DNA of 64,000 nt from Lobosporangium transversale (taxonomy: Eukaryota; Mortierellomycota; Mortierellomycetes; Mortierellales; Mortierellaceae), in NCBI RefSeq assembly GCF_002105155.1, contig NW_019028985.1, positions 868,001 through 932,000 of the forward strand. The letters run 5' to 3'. This document shows, piece by piece, positions 11,901 to 24,700 of this stretch. Each line of letters begins with the position of its first letter. Within the stretch, counting starts at the first letter, position 1. The position numbers were made by a program, and so were the translations under genes. Under the pieces are notes generated by a model. The model saw nothing but the letters and a program-made list of their open reading frames with translations. It had not been told where the DNA came from and ran no database searches.

Positions 11901-13998
11901 TTGACGGGCTCGTAAGGCCTCTAAGAGTAGCTTGTTCAGCTCAATGATCTCTTTGTAGTTCAAGAACACATCTTCAATGAATTCCTCCACCTTCTCTGGG
12001 TCAATAATATCACCTGATCGAAGCGGATTAATAAAAATCTACAGTGAGAAATGTAAGTGAAAAAACCTTAGTATCGATAAATCTTTTTTCCATAGCAACC
12101 CAGTCCGACAGAGCATTTTCATCTTTGATATTCACTGCAATGGCATATAATAAATAATAAAGGATGTTTTACCTCTTCCATAAGCTCAAGGTCTCGGACG
12201 TAGTTAGCCTCGGTGTTGACAACCTCAAAGATGGCCTCTTGTCGGTTTCGCTCCTTCTTTGACGCGGCAGCAACTACACTCGCAGGGACAGAGTTGGCCC
12301 AAACTTTTTCCTGTCCACTGAGCGATGATGCACCGCTGTTTTGACGTCCCAGTAGTGAACCCTGATTTTATTTTTTTAGTATATCGAAATAAGAAAAAAA
12401 AGGTCAATACGCCACGCTAACGAATACATATTCAGGGAAAAATATATATAATAAATGTATATAATTAAATAAAATAAATATCAAATGTTGACTTTTTCTT
12501 ACGATTTGACGGCGATTTGGACAAAGATAAGAATAGCATGTGGCATCACCAGGGACACACCCATAACTATAGCATTTTGAGCTATATGGGAAGACGCCTG
12601 TTGGGACAGTAGGAAAATCCGTTTTTCCAGGAATGAAAGCAAGAGCAGCATCGGAGAAAAAGTACTGATCATTGTTCGAGTCAAATAATAAGTTGTCTCC
12701 GCCTCCAAAGAACAGGAATTGCGCTTCCAGAGATCTAGCAATCGCCAGACCATGCCGACGGTCTTCTAAATACGTCAACTCATTTACAACATCCTATTGA
12801 TCCATCATACACAAAAAGACGACCATCAGCTTATACGATTTCCTGTGGGATAAAAAAAAAAAAAAAAAAAACAACAACAAAAACATACAACAGCCTCTTT
12901 GCCCGTGAATGTCACTGGGAACTCTAGACCATAGCACTCGGACTCGGACCTCTTGGATTCGTTGTTGAGCATCTTTTGCCGAAACGCCACAGCAATGGTC
13001 GAAAGGAGACCGGGGTTGAAGTCCAACAGTTGTTGAGCCTCCAGAGACAAGAAAGGAGGGGTTAAATTGCTGAAATTACTGCTGCTGAATGAGCCATGTG
13101 AAGCATCACGAGTATTCAAGGATCCTGAGGAACAGACTGGTGAAGGAAGCTGCATCCAATCTTGGCTCATAGATGATGCTGTGATTGAAGGAGTATATGA
13201 GTGGTTGCTTGCAATAGAGGCAGGTTTCGGCGTTTGTGGCGAATACATGTTGTTTTGACTTGAGCCAAATTGCTGATGTTCTAGTGCTGGGATAGAAACG
13301 CGTCTCGGTTGCCGCTGTTGATACGGCGATACGTAATATGGAAACGGTAGTTGCATTTGAGTATTTAAAGGAAGACTGCTTGATCCTGTCGCTGAAGATT
13401 GATACTGATACTGCTGTGGCTGCTGTTGATAACTGGTATATATGCTGTCACGGTTCTGTGATTGTGCCGTGGAGTGCTGAAGGTGCGTTGAAGGTGTTTG
13501 ATATGCAGATAATGGTCTCCCATTCATTACATGTCCATGTGCTGAAAATGACGGAGGCGAAGTCAAATGAAGATGATCCATAGTTCGCTCTACTATACCG
13601 CCATCTAAGTGTGTGGGTGTATCATCCTGCTGTGATAACTCATCTTCACTATCACCCTCATCTTCTGGATCACTACTTGCGATCGCAGCGAGAGATCGCT
13701 GGTATTCCAATTGCATCGCCAACTTTTTTAGCACTGCAGGATCTCTCGTTGTCTTGCTCCTTGCAATCGGCGTCTCCTGCTGAGTCCTCTCTGCTTGAAT
13801 ATGTTGTCGTTGTTGTTGTTGCTGATTTACATTGTTATTGAACGAGTTTTGAGGTTTGTATTGAGAGGTGCTGCATTCTCTATTATCCATGCTTCTGTAG
13901 TTAGCGTCACGACCACTGGAGCTGTGGTACGGCGGCTGGGATGGTATTGTGTAGCCACTGTTGGCTTGGTTATTGAGGGTTGGCAAGTGTGAAGCCAT
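8978..13998 (-). CDS. Rho1 guanine-nucleotide exchange factor, Rom1/Rom2-like (DEP-DH-PH-CNH)
   Basis: Seven exons: 12889-13998, 12503-12793, 12173-12361, 11283-12038, 10083-11169, 9736-9974 and 8978-9625. They join in frame with GT-AG introns to 1,439 aa. Rom2 proteins activate Rho1 at the plasma membrane in the cell-wall-integrity pathway. Order: a disordered Ser/Gln-rich N-terminus (1 to about 340, with a QQQQQ run); a DEP-like region across exons 1-2 (about 345-450); a RhoGEF (DH) domain from about 490 with RQEAIFEVVNTEANYVRDL and PYQRIPRYPLLL; a PH domain ending near 790; a CNH domain (about 900-1220) with GTEAGVYVG and LFLMCYD; and a proline/serine-rich tail. Intron 3 (12039-12172) was taken as one intron because LELMEE then joins directly to IFINPLRSG. 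Its interior has a short open stretch (DENALSDWVAMEKR) that could be an alternative exon but does not fit the phase with canonical sites. The WSC sensor gene lies 6 kb away. Confidence 0.92.
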
Positions 13999-15567
13999 GC
14001 TGTTGCTGCCTGCTTTATCTCAATCTCTTTCTTTCTATCGTTCCTTTTTTATGTGTCTTGCAGAGTGCGTTTATCAGCTGCTTGTAGTGTCTATTATTGC
14101 AATGCGTCAATATATCGTATTCGCACCAATTTTTAAGTGAGCAATCACAATGGTCGGGGCGGGGGGAAAAGATGAAGAGATGAAGGAGAAAAAGAAGAGA
14201 TGATAAGGAATAAGTAAAAGAGGAAAAGACAACATATGAGGAAGGTGTCAATAGCAAAAATTCCATGTATGTTGCATGTGTGGGCAGTAAGTTGATTTTG
14301 TCTATAAATCTCTTATTCTTTTGCTGTCGAAACAACCTCAATCCATGTAATCATCCGATGACTACAAAACTGAAGCTTAAAAAATTATGTCTTCATGATT
14401 CCTTCCCCTTGCAGCCGCAGTTGTTTATTTTGTCCTTTCACGGAATGGCCTATTCAGAAAATGGGTCATTGTGCAGTTGTTGGGAATGACCGAATGACGA
14501 ATGGTGACAGTGTCAAATGCTTGGACAAACAAATCCAACAAGTTGAACTTTTCATTGAACTTGAGCATTTATGAGTGTCTGACGACCGTCACTCCTCTTC
14601 CTCTTGACGCTCCATCCATTACGATTGAAATTCATCGAGTTAATAAATTTAAATAAAAAAAAAAAGGATTGACCGCGAAATGCACGCGCCTTTGCGTTTT
14701 TAGACACATTGAGGTGTGTTCATATTGACATAGTCAGTTTTCAACAAACCTACACTTAATACAAGAGTACTTCTGAAGCATGTGAAGAACTACGATAAAT
14801 ACTAGGATGAAAAGGTGAAAAAGGAAGAGTGAGTGTTGTAGGAGGAAGAATGGGGGCAGGACAACAAGGAGGTATGGAGAGAAACAGAAACAAGAAGCGG
14901 TGTGATACGATACGATGCGATTGCTTTGCATCTTTATTTTATTTTTCTTTACATACAACCGCATGTATTTTCAACAAGGGAAGATTGACCCTCTTGGTTT
15001 GAGTTCTAAATACATCCAGTTCTTGGACATGACAGCAAGCGGACTTTTTTTTTAGGCAGTGTAATGGATGGGCAAGGTGAAGTCGAGCAAGAGCAACCTT
15101 GTTTCTTTTGTTGATACTCAAGATGTGGCCATGTTTGTTGTGCATGCTCAACAACAAACTTTTTGTCTCTATTTTTCATTCCTCACACAACTTTTAATCA
15201 CCCCTTTGTTTCTTTCTGCGTTTCTCCTCCTTCTCCGAGGAGGGGCAAAACCCCTACGCCCTCTCCATTGGTGAAGTCAAATTCTTGGAGTCCAAATGAA
15301 TGTTCAGTGCGTGGCTCCAAACAATGATCGAGGTCAAACAAAAAAAACAAACTTGCCTTTGTATATTTTGTTGTTTGGTCGAGCTTTGCCCTTTATCAGG
15401 TAGTTCACGTGAGATGACCAATCCAGCACAGAGGGCACAGACTCAGAGCCTTGACTTCTTGTCTTTAAATCTGGGCTTGTGGGGGGTTTCATTCTTCTGG
15501 CTTTCAGTATTACGTTCTTCATTCTAAATTACATTTCTTGATTTGAACCCTTTTCAATTCTTGAAAA
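13999..15567. other. Intergenic, divergent promoter region between RhoGEF and carboxypeptidase
   Basis: No gene supported. Several ORFs of 60-108 codons overlap on both strands without family features. The two flanking genes are transcribed away from each other, so both promoters lie here. Confidence 0.5.
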
Positions 15568-16784
15568 ATGTATCTACTCAACATCCCGCTCACACTTGCA
15601 TTATCTTCGGTTCTTTGCCTTGCACATCCACAACAGTTCCCGTTCACTTCACCTAGCTCTCACCATTCCATTGAGAATAACAATGGCTATGCTCGTTTCG
15701 ACAACGAGCAGGTTCTCCGTATTCAGGTCTCGTCCTTGGACCAGCTTAAACAGCTAGAAGCTACTGTTGAAGTAATGAGAAGTAACAACCAACACCATTC
15801 ACAGTAAATAAAATAACCATGGCTTAAGAAAGAGAAAGTGAGAACACCTCATTCATTTGACGTAAAAAAGAAAGAGCCAATACATTAAAATCTGCTCTTC
15901 ATCTCCTTTGTGTTGCTCGCGTGAGAAAAGGGAAGCCATATTATAGAAATTTAATATGACACATGTTTGATATAACACAAGCACTAATTGTGATGTCTCT
16001 TTTTCTTTTTGAATGAAAGGAGAGAAACCTTGACTTGTGGTCTAACCTCAGGATTGGCACTGTCGATGTTCGCGTCCCTGTTTCAGAACTTGAGACCTTT
16101 AAGAAGGCTATCCCCCTCCCTACCATGGTCATGATCTCCAACTTACAGGATCTTGTTCCTGAAGTTGCTCCTGCTCTGGCGCCTCAACACCAACAGCAAT
16201 GGAATTTCACAGACGACTCATTCTGGCGTAACTATCATGATTTAGCAACCCTCAACAATTTTACGGAAACCATGGTCCAACAGTTCCCAGAATTAGTCTC
16301 TCGCACATCTATTGGATTTACACACGAAGGACGCGAGGTCTTCGGAATGACCATCCATGGCTATGATCGGAAAGATGACGAAGATGACGAAGATGACGAT
16401 GATGACGATGACGATGACGATGATGACAGCAAAAAATCCAAAAAGAAAAACAAGGACAAACACAACAAATTGAAGATTTTGGCTAATCTTGTAGATTTAG
16501 ATGAGTTAAAAGAGACCATTGAGGACACAGTCGAGGAGGTGCAAGATGAAATCGAGGAATTGGTCTGGGATGCTCGCTCATGGTGGTCATGGTTGTTTGA
16601 CCCATTCAAGGGGGATGCATCTTACATGAAGAAGAAACCCTCCAGGCCCAAGAAACATCCCAAGTCCATTGTCATCCATGGTGGTCAGCATGCCAGAGGT
16701 AAGAAAAAAAATGCGCTTATTGAGCGGGACAAACATTATTGGTTCGGGATGCTCGATCACATTAATCTTCACAATGCATCTCTT

Positions 16785-16817
<33 letters not shown>

Positions 16818-17843
16818 TGACCTCCCGCATATATGTACACCTTTATAACAATAATGGCGATATATTGATAATAACCGTTCTACCATGATTTCGTCTTTTA
16901 TTTACTCCGTATCAATAGAATGGATTGGGCCGGCTACAGTCTCGTATATTGCCAAAGAATTGATTCTGGGATATGGCAAGAGCAGTAAGATTACGCGACT
17001 GGTTGATCAGTTTGAGTTTGTGATCGTTCCTGTCCTTAATGCAGATGGATATGCTTACACATGGGAGCACAATCGCATGTGGCGTAAGAATCGTCAACCC
17101 ACGTCCATTCCTTTCTGCCCTGGCATTGTAAGTTTAATACAACTAAGAATCCTTCAGATATACAATATAAAAAACTTTGACAAGAAAAGTACCATCTAAC
17201 CTTTTTTTTTTCGCTCCTGGGCTCAGGATCCTAATCGCAATTGGGGATATATGTGGAACCAAGGTGGCAGCTCTAGTAACCCATGCAGTGAAGGTTATCA
17301 TGGACCTGCAGCCTTCGCAGCCAAGGAGCCTAAGATGATGTCTGACTTCATTCTTAAGAAGAACCAAGATGTGGTTGCATATATTGATTTTCATTCATAC
17401 TCCCAATTATGGATGACGCCTTTTGGTGCTGATTGCTCCAAGGTCCCTAAAGACGATGAGGATATCATCGAAGGCGGTCTGGGCGCTGCTAAGGCCCTAA
17501 GGGATGTTCATGGCACCAAATTCGCAGTTGGCAGTGTCTGCAATATCATTTATCAAGCTAGTGGTGGATCATTGGACTGGTATGTATAGTAGCATGAACA
17601 AAAAAAAAAAAAAAAAAAAAAAAGACCGGTTTTTAACTCAATCATCCTTTTTTTTTAAAAAAAAAAAATAGGACGTACGCGGAAGGCAAAGTCAAGTATT
17701 CATATGCAGTCGAACTCCGAGATACAGGTCGACATGGATTTTTGCTGCCCGAAGATCAAATCTTGCCTTCTGGTGAAGAAACTTTTGCTGCTGTCTTGCA
17801 TCTTACAAATTTTATCCGCAAACGCGAGAAGCAATGGGGTTAT

Positions 17844-17849
<6 letters not shown>
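15568..17849 (+). CDS. Secreted M14 metallocarboxypeptidase with acidic insertion
   Basis: Exons 15568-15771, 16020-16698, 16919-17127, 17227-17579 and 17672-17849 give 540 aa with GT-AG introns. A signal peptide is present ([19 protein letters not shown]). A propeptide-like region (about 25-130) precedes the M14 domain. Catalytic features of carboxypeptidase A-type enzymes are intact: zinc ligands H292 and E295 in HAREW, and H420 in DFHSYSQ; substrate-binding DPNRNW (365-370); Arg in RMWRKNR; Tyr in [11 protein letters not shown]; and catalytic Glu496 in [13 protein letters not shown]. It should therefore be an active exopeptidase, unlike inactive Ecm14 relatives. Oddity: about 100 residues (184-282) are inserted between GMTIHGY and [10 protein letters not shown]. 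They comprise a run of aspartates, a lysine-rich run, a predicted amphipathic helix and [11 protein letters not shown]. The second exon start could be 16020 or 16023; both keep the frame. Intron 4 is almost entirely A- and T-runs. Confidence 0.92.
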
Positions 17850-17874
<25 letters not shown>

Positions 17875-18107
17875 TTTATCCATATGCTAAAAGGACATGA
17901 TGTTTCTTTTACAGGTATAGTTCTAAATGGGAAGGTTTCAAGAGTAGTCGTGTCAGAAATTTTGATGCCCTTTTATATCAAAGTAAAAGATAACATCAGC
18001 CTTCTTACTTTTTTAATACAAAGGATACAATGATCTTTTTTGGAATATCATAAACAAGCAAAGTAAAGAGTCTTGGTTTGAAATGTGTGAGTGAAAGAAG
18101 AAATATA
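17850..18107. other. Short convergent intergenic region
   Basis: Between the stops of the carboxypeptidase (+) and WSC sensor (-) genes. It begins with an A run of about 27 immediately after the carboxypeptidase stop codon. Confidence 0.5.
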
Positions 18108-20527
18108 TTACAATGGCTTGTGGATCAAGATGCGAGGTGGTGGTGCCAAATAGTTGGTATCAATAGGGGGTATATCCGTCTTGTGCTGTTGATGCTGATG
18201 TTGATGCTTAGTAGTAGCAGCAGACAATGGCATAGACGCTGCTAGTGTTGTCGTAATAGATCCAGATCCAGAAAAGGCAATTGAAGATGGGAATTGATCA
18301 TCTGGCAAATCATCCTCAAGGATAGGCGAATTTGGTTTTACGTTGTCAGTTATAATCTTGATGCTACTTCCTCGACGATGACGATTGACGCCATTACTTT
18401 GCTGCTGCTGCTGCTGTTGTTGCCAGCAGCGATGTGGCTGGTACTGCGCCATCAATGCCATCTCCTTGTCTTCAAGCACGGAATCTCCTTGGAGGATCAA
18501 GTCCTTGATGAGATTGGAGCGATGTTGCTTCTGATGTCTCAGATTTGCAGACGATGAAGGAATAGCTACAGGTGGTGGTGAAGGCAGTGAGGCTATTGCT
18601 GTAGGTGAAGGTGCCCTTGCTACAGCAATAGAAGGAGCAGCAGCAGTTGTTGTAACAGTAGTTATTGTAGGGATTGATGAAGCTCCTGTACAAGCTCCAG
18701 CAGTAGCGGTGAAGGGGTGTGGTCGTGGCGAGATTGGAGAAAGCGGATCATATAGATCTATAGCTTGCCTCTTTAAAACATCCCTAGCACCATTGTTACT
18801 ACCGCTATCATTCTGATCAACTTCCCGTGTAGAATGAGCCTGTATCCGTTCAAGTGAAGGCATAGTCGAGACAACTTCAGGTTTTGTAGCTGTAAATTCT
18901 TGATCATTTAAAACTTGCCCAAGCATGGACGCTGCTGCAAGTGCTTCGTTGTCACTACTACTATCACTTCCATAGCCCACGAATTCCGAACGTAAAGCAG
19001 ATGACAATGATAATGAAGTGGCTGTTTCAGGAGCTCCTATGGATGGTGTCGTGACCATTGGTGTAGATGGATGACTGACTCCAGACACAGCGGACGAACT
19101 TGTGGAATTCAAGGACATAGGTGAGATTGGTGAGATCGGTGAAATGGGTATAACAGGCAGGGACGATGATGAAGACTCCAAAGTTGTTGGCTCTAGAAGC
19201 CCTGTCCTGACTCGGAGGTGCTCTAATTTCAACCCGATCTTTGATGCGAGACTAGATGGTTTTGACTGCGGAGATGAAGGAATAGTGATGGTAGAAGTAG
19301 TGCCATTGACCGATGAGAATGATGCTGCTTGCTGAGGCTTCCCAGAGCTACATGATGATGACAATGTCCTGGTACCATTATCATCCACCTGTTCCTGTCT
19401 AATACGAGGATCATAATGATGCCCCCGTCCTTCATCATCGTATAAATTCAGCAGGCACTCTGTACGGTTTTCTTCGAGGGGATATTGGTAATGATCCTCC
19501 GCGATAGCAGATGATTCGAATCCTTCAAATAGTTGGGCTTCAATGTCAGTCAAGCCCCGACCTCTGTGGCTACCGCCACCTTGATTATCGTCTGATGCTC
19601 TCCTATCCTTTCCACTCATTGCAAACCAACTATGTCCTTGTTTGGACGCCGCCCTTCGTTTCCGTTTATCACCCATACTATCCATCTTATCTTTGGCATG
19701 TCTCAATGAAGCGCGGTTTTCTGACCTGCTTCTCCGCCTCTTACGGAAAACCACGAGTGACATGATGCCGATCGCAAGAATTGCAGCCGCAATCACTGCA
19801 CTTGAGATCACCACTTTACTAGAACCATGTGTCACCTGATGATCATTATCAGGCAATAACAGCTCAATATCATCTGGACGTTCAGGTGATGTCGGTTGGC
19901 CCGAAGGCGAGCGGACAGAGGGCGTAGGGAAGGGTGCTTTGGGGCCAGCAGGCGCTACGTTGTAGATACTATTGGCCTCAGGCCCTCCGCAATCTTCGAA
20001 TGCACTTTGGTCCTGTGGACAAGAAGTAGAACATGCGGAAGCAGGCGCAGCTCCGTATTTGTTGCTAAAAATGAAAGATGCAAATGCAGAAAAAGATTCG
20101 ACGATAAGCAACTGTAAGGTTGATGATGAGGAAACGATTATTGAATAGCATAACCACGATGATGAAAGCTGGATGAGATCCAAAGATAATATGAAGGATA
20201 TTAAGTTGAATAAGAAAAATAAAACGAGGGGAAGAAAGATTCACGCTTTGTGTGGTGAGAGTGACGGTTTTTCGTAGGGAATACATGAATGACCAACAAT
20301 AAATTTCAGTCATGTATTTTAGCTGTGGACACGACTTACTAAGAATCACCACAAGTACAAATGGTTTTGTTTCGGATGGCAGCATAAGCAAAAGTACCTA
20401 TACTGCAGTGAGTAATGCATGCCTCTGCCCGGGTAATGATTAGTGGTGGTTCCCCTGCTAGATCTGGGTCTCGAATATCTTCATTGTAGCAACCAAGATA
20501 TTTGGGTTGATTGTCTGGAGGAGCCAT
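18108..20527 (-). CDS. WSC-domain single-pass membrane protein (wall-stress sensor type)
   Basis: Two exons, 20340-20527 and 18108-20064, joined by a GTAAGT...TAG intron, give 714 aa. The WSC domain starts almost at residue 1 (KYLGCYNE at 9-16) and runs to about 90, with the family cysteines in CTCGDSYNKYG and the pattern C74/C78/C88. A short Pro/Ser linker (about 100-125) leads to one transmembrane helix (147-169, IAAAILAIGIMSLVVF) followed by a basic stop-transfer RKRRRS. The cytoplasmic tail of about 545 residues is Ser/Thr/Pro-rich with short homopeptides (QQQQQQQ). Sensors of this kind feel wall stress and recruit Rom2-like GEFs to activate Rho1. Oddity: there is no signal peptide in front of the WSC domain and the Ser/Thr mucin stalk is short. 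A TATA-like TTATTTAAAA at 20806-20815 places the transcript start upstream, and no in-frame signal-peptide exon was found. Confidence 0.8.
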
Positions 20528-20805
20528 TCCCTCAAAAAATATGGACGGCAGTTGATCAGAATAGACTTCTGATATGGGTAGATGAAAGGAAGAGTATGTA
20601 TGTTTGAATATTTACAAATGGTGGAGATGTATACAGTATGTACTTGGTTTTAAAGTCGACTAGTGATCTGGAGAGGGTGCGCAAAGAGGACATTCGAGTT
20701 GGGTATGTATTCAAAGTATTTGACAAGTGAACTAGCGAATGAGTGAGTATGGGGGGGAGAGAATGTGAGAGATATGCGTCAATGATCCGAGAATGGAGTG
20801 ATAAT

Positions 20806-20815
20806 TTTAAATAAG
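20806..20815 (-). promoter_or_regulatory. TATA-like element for the WSC gene
   Basis: TTATTTAAAA on the minus strand about 280 bases before the start codon. The interval between holds a pyrimidine-rich leader with a short upstream ORF (MSSLRTLSRSLVDF...). Confidence 0.35.
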
Positions 20816-21766
20816 GCACATCCTGTGACAGGGGGAGAGGAGGAGGAGGAGAGGGAAAGTAAGAGACAAAGAGGAAAAAAGAGAGAAAGGAGATGGGAAA
20901 AAAAAAATAAAAAAAAAATAGAGACTAAGTAGAACAGTAGAATGAATGGATTGAATCCTCGGTAACAATAAACTTTATCTTTTTTTTTGTTTTTGTTGAT
21001 GGTTTGTCACTCTTTGCGTTGTTGTTTGTCCCCGTTTTGTTCCAGGGTTTCTTCTGTTTCCACTGCTTCTATTTTGCTCCTTTTCCTTTTAAATGCTCTT
21101 CATGTACATGTATAAAAATATTTTCACACAACGTGTCCATTCAATGCATTGTGTCGCATGGGTTGTGAATGCTCTTATTCGCTCAACACCGTGGGATCTC
21201 TCTTGTCACTTCAACTTACAAATGAGTGCAAAGCATATCTTCATTCAAGCAACGCAGGAATCTGTTCCCAAATTTAATAGAACCAAGATCCACTCTTGGA
21301 CGTTCTGACCCGGCTTGGAGTGTCAGAAACAAATCATCTCAAGCAGACGTAATATATATTATTGTCGTCAACAAAATACTGGACTAAAACTCATCTCGTC
21401 TGTTTAGAGGCCAAAACCCTTGAGTAAATGAATTTTATCGAATTTCCTGTCGTTCTCAACCTAAAAATATTTCTCAATTGATTCCAGTGATAAACAAGTA
21501 TTCAAAATGTTATAACTGCTTTGACTTTTTCTTTGCTTCTATCTACGCATGATCTTTGTTCCAATCAAAGATACAACTCCAAAGAGGTCATCCGCATGAT
21601 AGTCCTCTTTGTCCCTTCCACGCACACGCAACGTACATGTTGAAAACTGAAAGAGATGGTCCGTGCCTGGCAGTTTAAAGTATTCAATTACCTACATGTA
21701 CATGGACATCAACTGTCGAAAATGGGAGTCTTTATTAATGATTATTATACATGGTAGCCTTGTCCT
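20816..21766. other. Intergenic
   Basis: No gene seen. Purine-rich minus-strand pyrimidine tracts (20830-20930) and an unremarkable ORF at 21093-21308. Confidence 0.5.
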
Positions 21767-24700
21767 TCAATCTATCATGAATCCCGCTCCAGAATCCACT
21801 GGTTCTGTATTTGTAGTTTGGACTTGTTGGTCGGAGCCTTGGTCTTGTGATTGCGGCTGTGGTGCTTTATCATCACCTTCACCATTATTATGTTTGTCTT
21901 CGCTTGAGCTTACGCTTGGCTCCCGATCGTCTTTACTGTGCTCTCCGCCATATTCCTCCATCAGTCGAGACCGCGTTAACATCCCTTTGATAAGCTTACG
22001 CCAGTTCTTTAATGCTTCCATCCTCTTTTTCTTGTGTGCTTCTTGATCTTGCTGATGAAGTAGCTCGTGGTAAGCATCCATCACCAGTTCTGCCTGCTCA
22101 GTTGGCACAATGATGCCCTGGATTACTGGCATGGATCTTCTTGAATGGAACTCAAACCCAGTCTAAAAAGAAATGTACAAATGAGGAGATAAATGTCCAT
22201 GAGACTACAAATGCAATCGAGCCAATATTGTCAAGTCCAGCAAGTTAGACGCATCGATGCTACCTACCACCGCCTCAACGTAATCTACGCCCAATAGCCT
22301 AGCTATATGTGCAATATTCCGGCCTAATGATAACTATTAAAGTGAGTGTCTTGAAATATGAAATATATCCCTAAAAAAAATTTAAAAAAAAACTAACCTT
22401 TGAGGTGAGACCCACCAAGTGGCACCATATCAGGTGTAAACACATCCTGTCGCCCATATTCATTGCGAGGAACCTTTCCATCAACCACCCATGGTGGCTG
22501 ATACGCCTCGGTCTGCCATTCTCCAAAAAGTGGGATTAAATCTGCTTCACTATCTTCTTTAAAGCCACCTCCACCGTTTTCTAATGGGCTATTCTTGATC
22601 TTATATTCTAGCATCTCTTCATCATCGTCCTCCTTATCATTCCCCGAGACTTGACATTTCCTATAGCTGGGCATACCCTGCTCTAGATTGCTGCCGCCAC
22701 CAGAGATAGCTCGCTGTTGACGAAGACGCAGTTGGTAAATGGTAGCTGCGTGTGATTTGACCCATTTGACGGGCTTAATCTCTTCAGGTTTGATAACTCT
22801 TCCCCGCCGAAGCCAATTCTCTTTCGATTTAACCTGCTTAACACAGCTGCGTGGATATATGGCTTCGCCTCGAATATGACCCAAGACTGGGACCCGTGGA
22901 TATAGAACTTCGTACTTCTTGAGATGTCGTTCCAAGGCATACCTAGAAAAAGAACAGCCAATCAAGCATTCAACCAATCAATCAAAGCATCATTGAAATA
23001 TAGCTAAAAAGGAGATTGGCAATACACAATTGCTTACAAAGGGTGATTATTGAAATCTCCTAGTTTAGTAGGCATTCTTTCCGAGACTTCCGCTTTTAAC
23101 AGTTCCTCTTCTTCCAAGTCCTCCTCTTTCGTGCGATGTGGGTTCACCAGCCCAGATAAAGTATGCTTCCACCAGTCATACCCCTCATTTCCAGATGGCT
23201 GCACGCGGAGCTTCTTAGTAGCTGTATTCCACATGCTCGTATATCGTCGCGTAACGTCTGTCACGTAGTTGTCTAGAGGAATATACAAGATTTCGCTCGG
23301 TTAGAACCATTGGCCCAGCGGATCTGATTAAAAACAATATACGTATAATCAGCCTGCAGTAACGTAACTTGCCTTCATCGTACGCAACTACATATGCTAG
23401 GACGTTACTTGAGCAGCTCTTGGAAGGGTGCATTTTTAAAGGGCTGTTGACAAACCCTCGAACTGGATCAATTGTGATCCATTTTCGGCTCAATGTAGAA
23501 TAAACTTCTGTCCAGAAGACAGGTGGCTCTATCAATGCATAAATATCGACTGATGATTATTTCTGGTACACTAATTAGTTGCAGTCGTTCGAAAAGTGCT
23601 TCCTTACCTGCCATCTTATGATTAGGAGTAAGTTTTGTCGGTTTTTTGGGTAGACGATGAGGTGTCACCAGGACTACACGAGATCCTCGTGTGGTATCAT
23701 CTTCATCTAATTCTCTCTCTTTTCTCTTTTTCTTTCCTTTTTCTGATGTACTAGGCATGCTGGATGCACCCGTTTCATTATCTGCTGGTGGTTCAGAGTT
23801 CCCTTTAGCAAGCGAGACTTTAAAAGGACACGCCTGAAGCGATTCAATCAGCCTAGTATTTAAGCCTAGAGCCCTACATATCCCTGTAAAAAGCTGCGAA
23901 CAAACATCTGTTGATCCATTCCGGTTGAGCAGCCGACGCTGAAGATTCTTTCGCTTCTTAAGGCACTCTTCGCTGCTGTTTGATATCACTGCCTAAAAAA
24001 AGGTATATTATATTATAGAACTCTCAGCAGCCTTAAATGGTCAATATTAAATAATCGAATGAATTCAAGCCTACCTCCACGCCTACAACATCAAGATCCA
24101 AATATTCTCTGCTTTGGATCCCGGGTCCTGAAACGATAAAAGAATCTCGCCACCAAAGTGCTAGCACCTGCAATGCATTTATCTCCCGTGCAGGGCTATC
24201 GTACGTAGCTCTTACAGACCTGGCAATGTGGTCAGGGACTAAAGAGAGAGCCACAGCAGAGAACTTCGGATGACTAATCCAACGGTTACGAAGGAGACCA
24301 TTAGCGATCAAACACATCAAATGAGTCTGATGAATCAAAATTCGGATCATCCTTTCCTCCTTTGTTATCCCTTTGCTTTTGGATTTTCTATCATATCGAA
24401 TACCAAGGCGGAAAAGAAGTTAAAGAGAAGAACAATGTTGATTAATGATGAAGCACAAATCTATATGACCAACAAAAAAATAATATAATTTGAAGAGGTC
24501 CATTGTGGACTCCAAACATATACCTTTTGATCTCACCAAGCGGCTTATCAAAAACAATCTCTACGGCACTATACTGCCATGGCCCAGACAACTCCTCGAC
24601 CTGCTCCTCATCATCCTCCTGTCCTTGAGCCATAATAGGACCTATATAAAATAAAGATAAAAATAGAAGGCAGGGTAAAGGAATATCCATCACCGTTGAA

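Noticed and set aside
12040-12172. Extra exon in the RhoGEF DH domain (DENALSDWVAMEKR)
   Set aside because: Canonical sites would break the frame, and the flanking exons join directly to a conserved DH sequence.
16361-16609. Minus-strand ORF with a long serine run
   Set aside because: It is the reverse complement of the Asp-codon run in the carboxypeptidase exon.
21093-21308. 71-codon ORF between the WSC and Rad4 genes
   Set aside because: No domain, no promoter signal, AT-rich composition like its surroundings.
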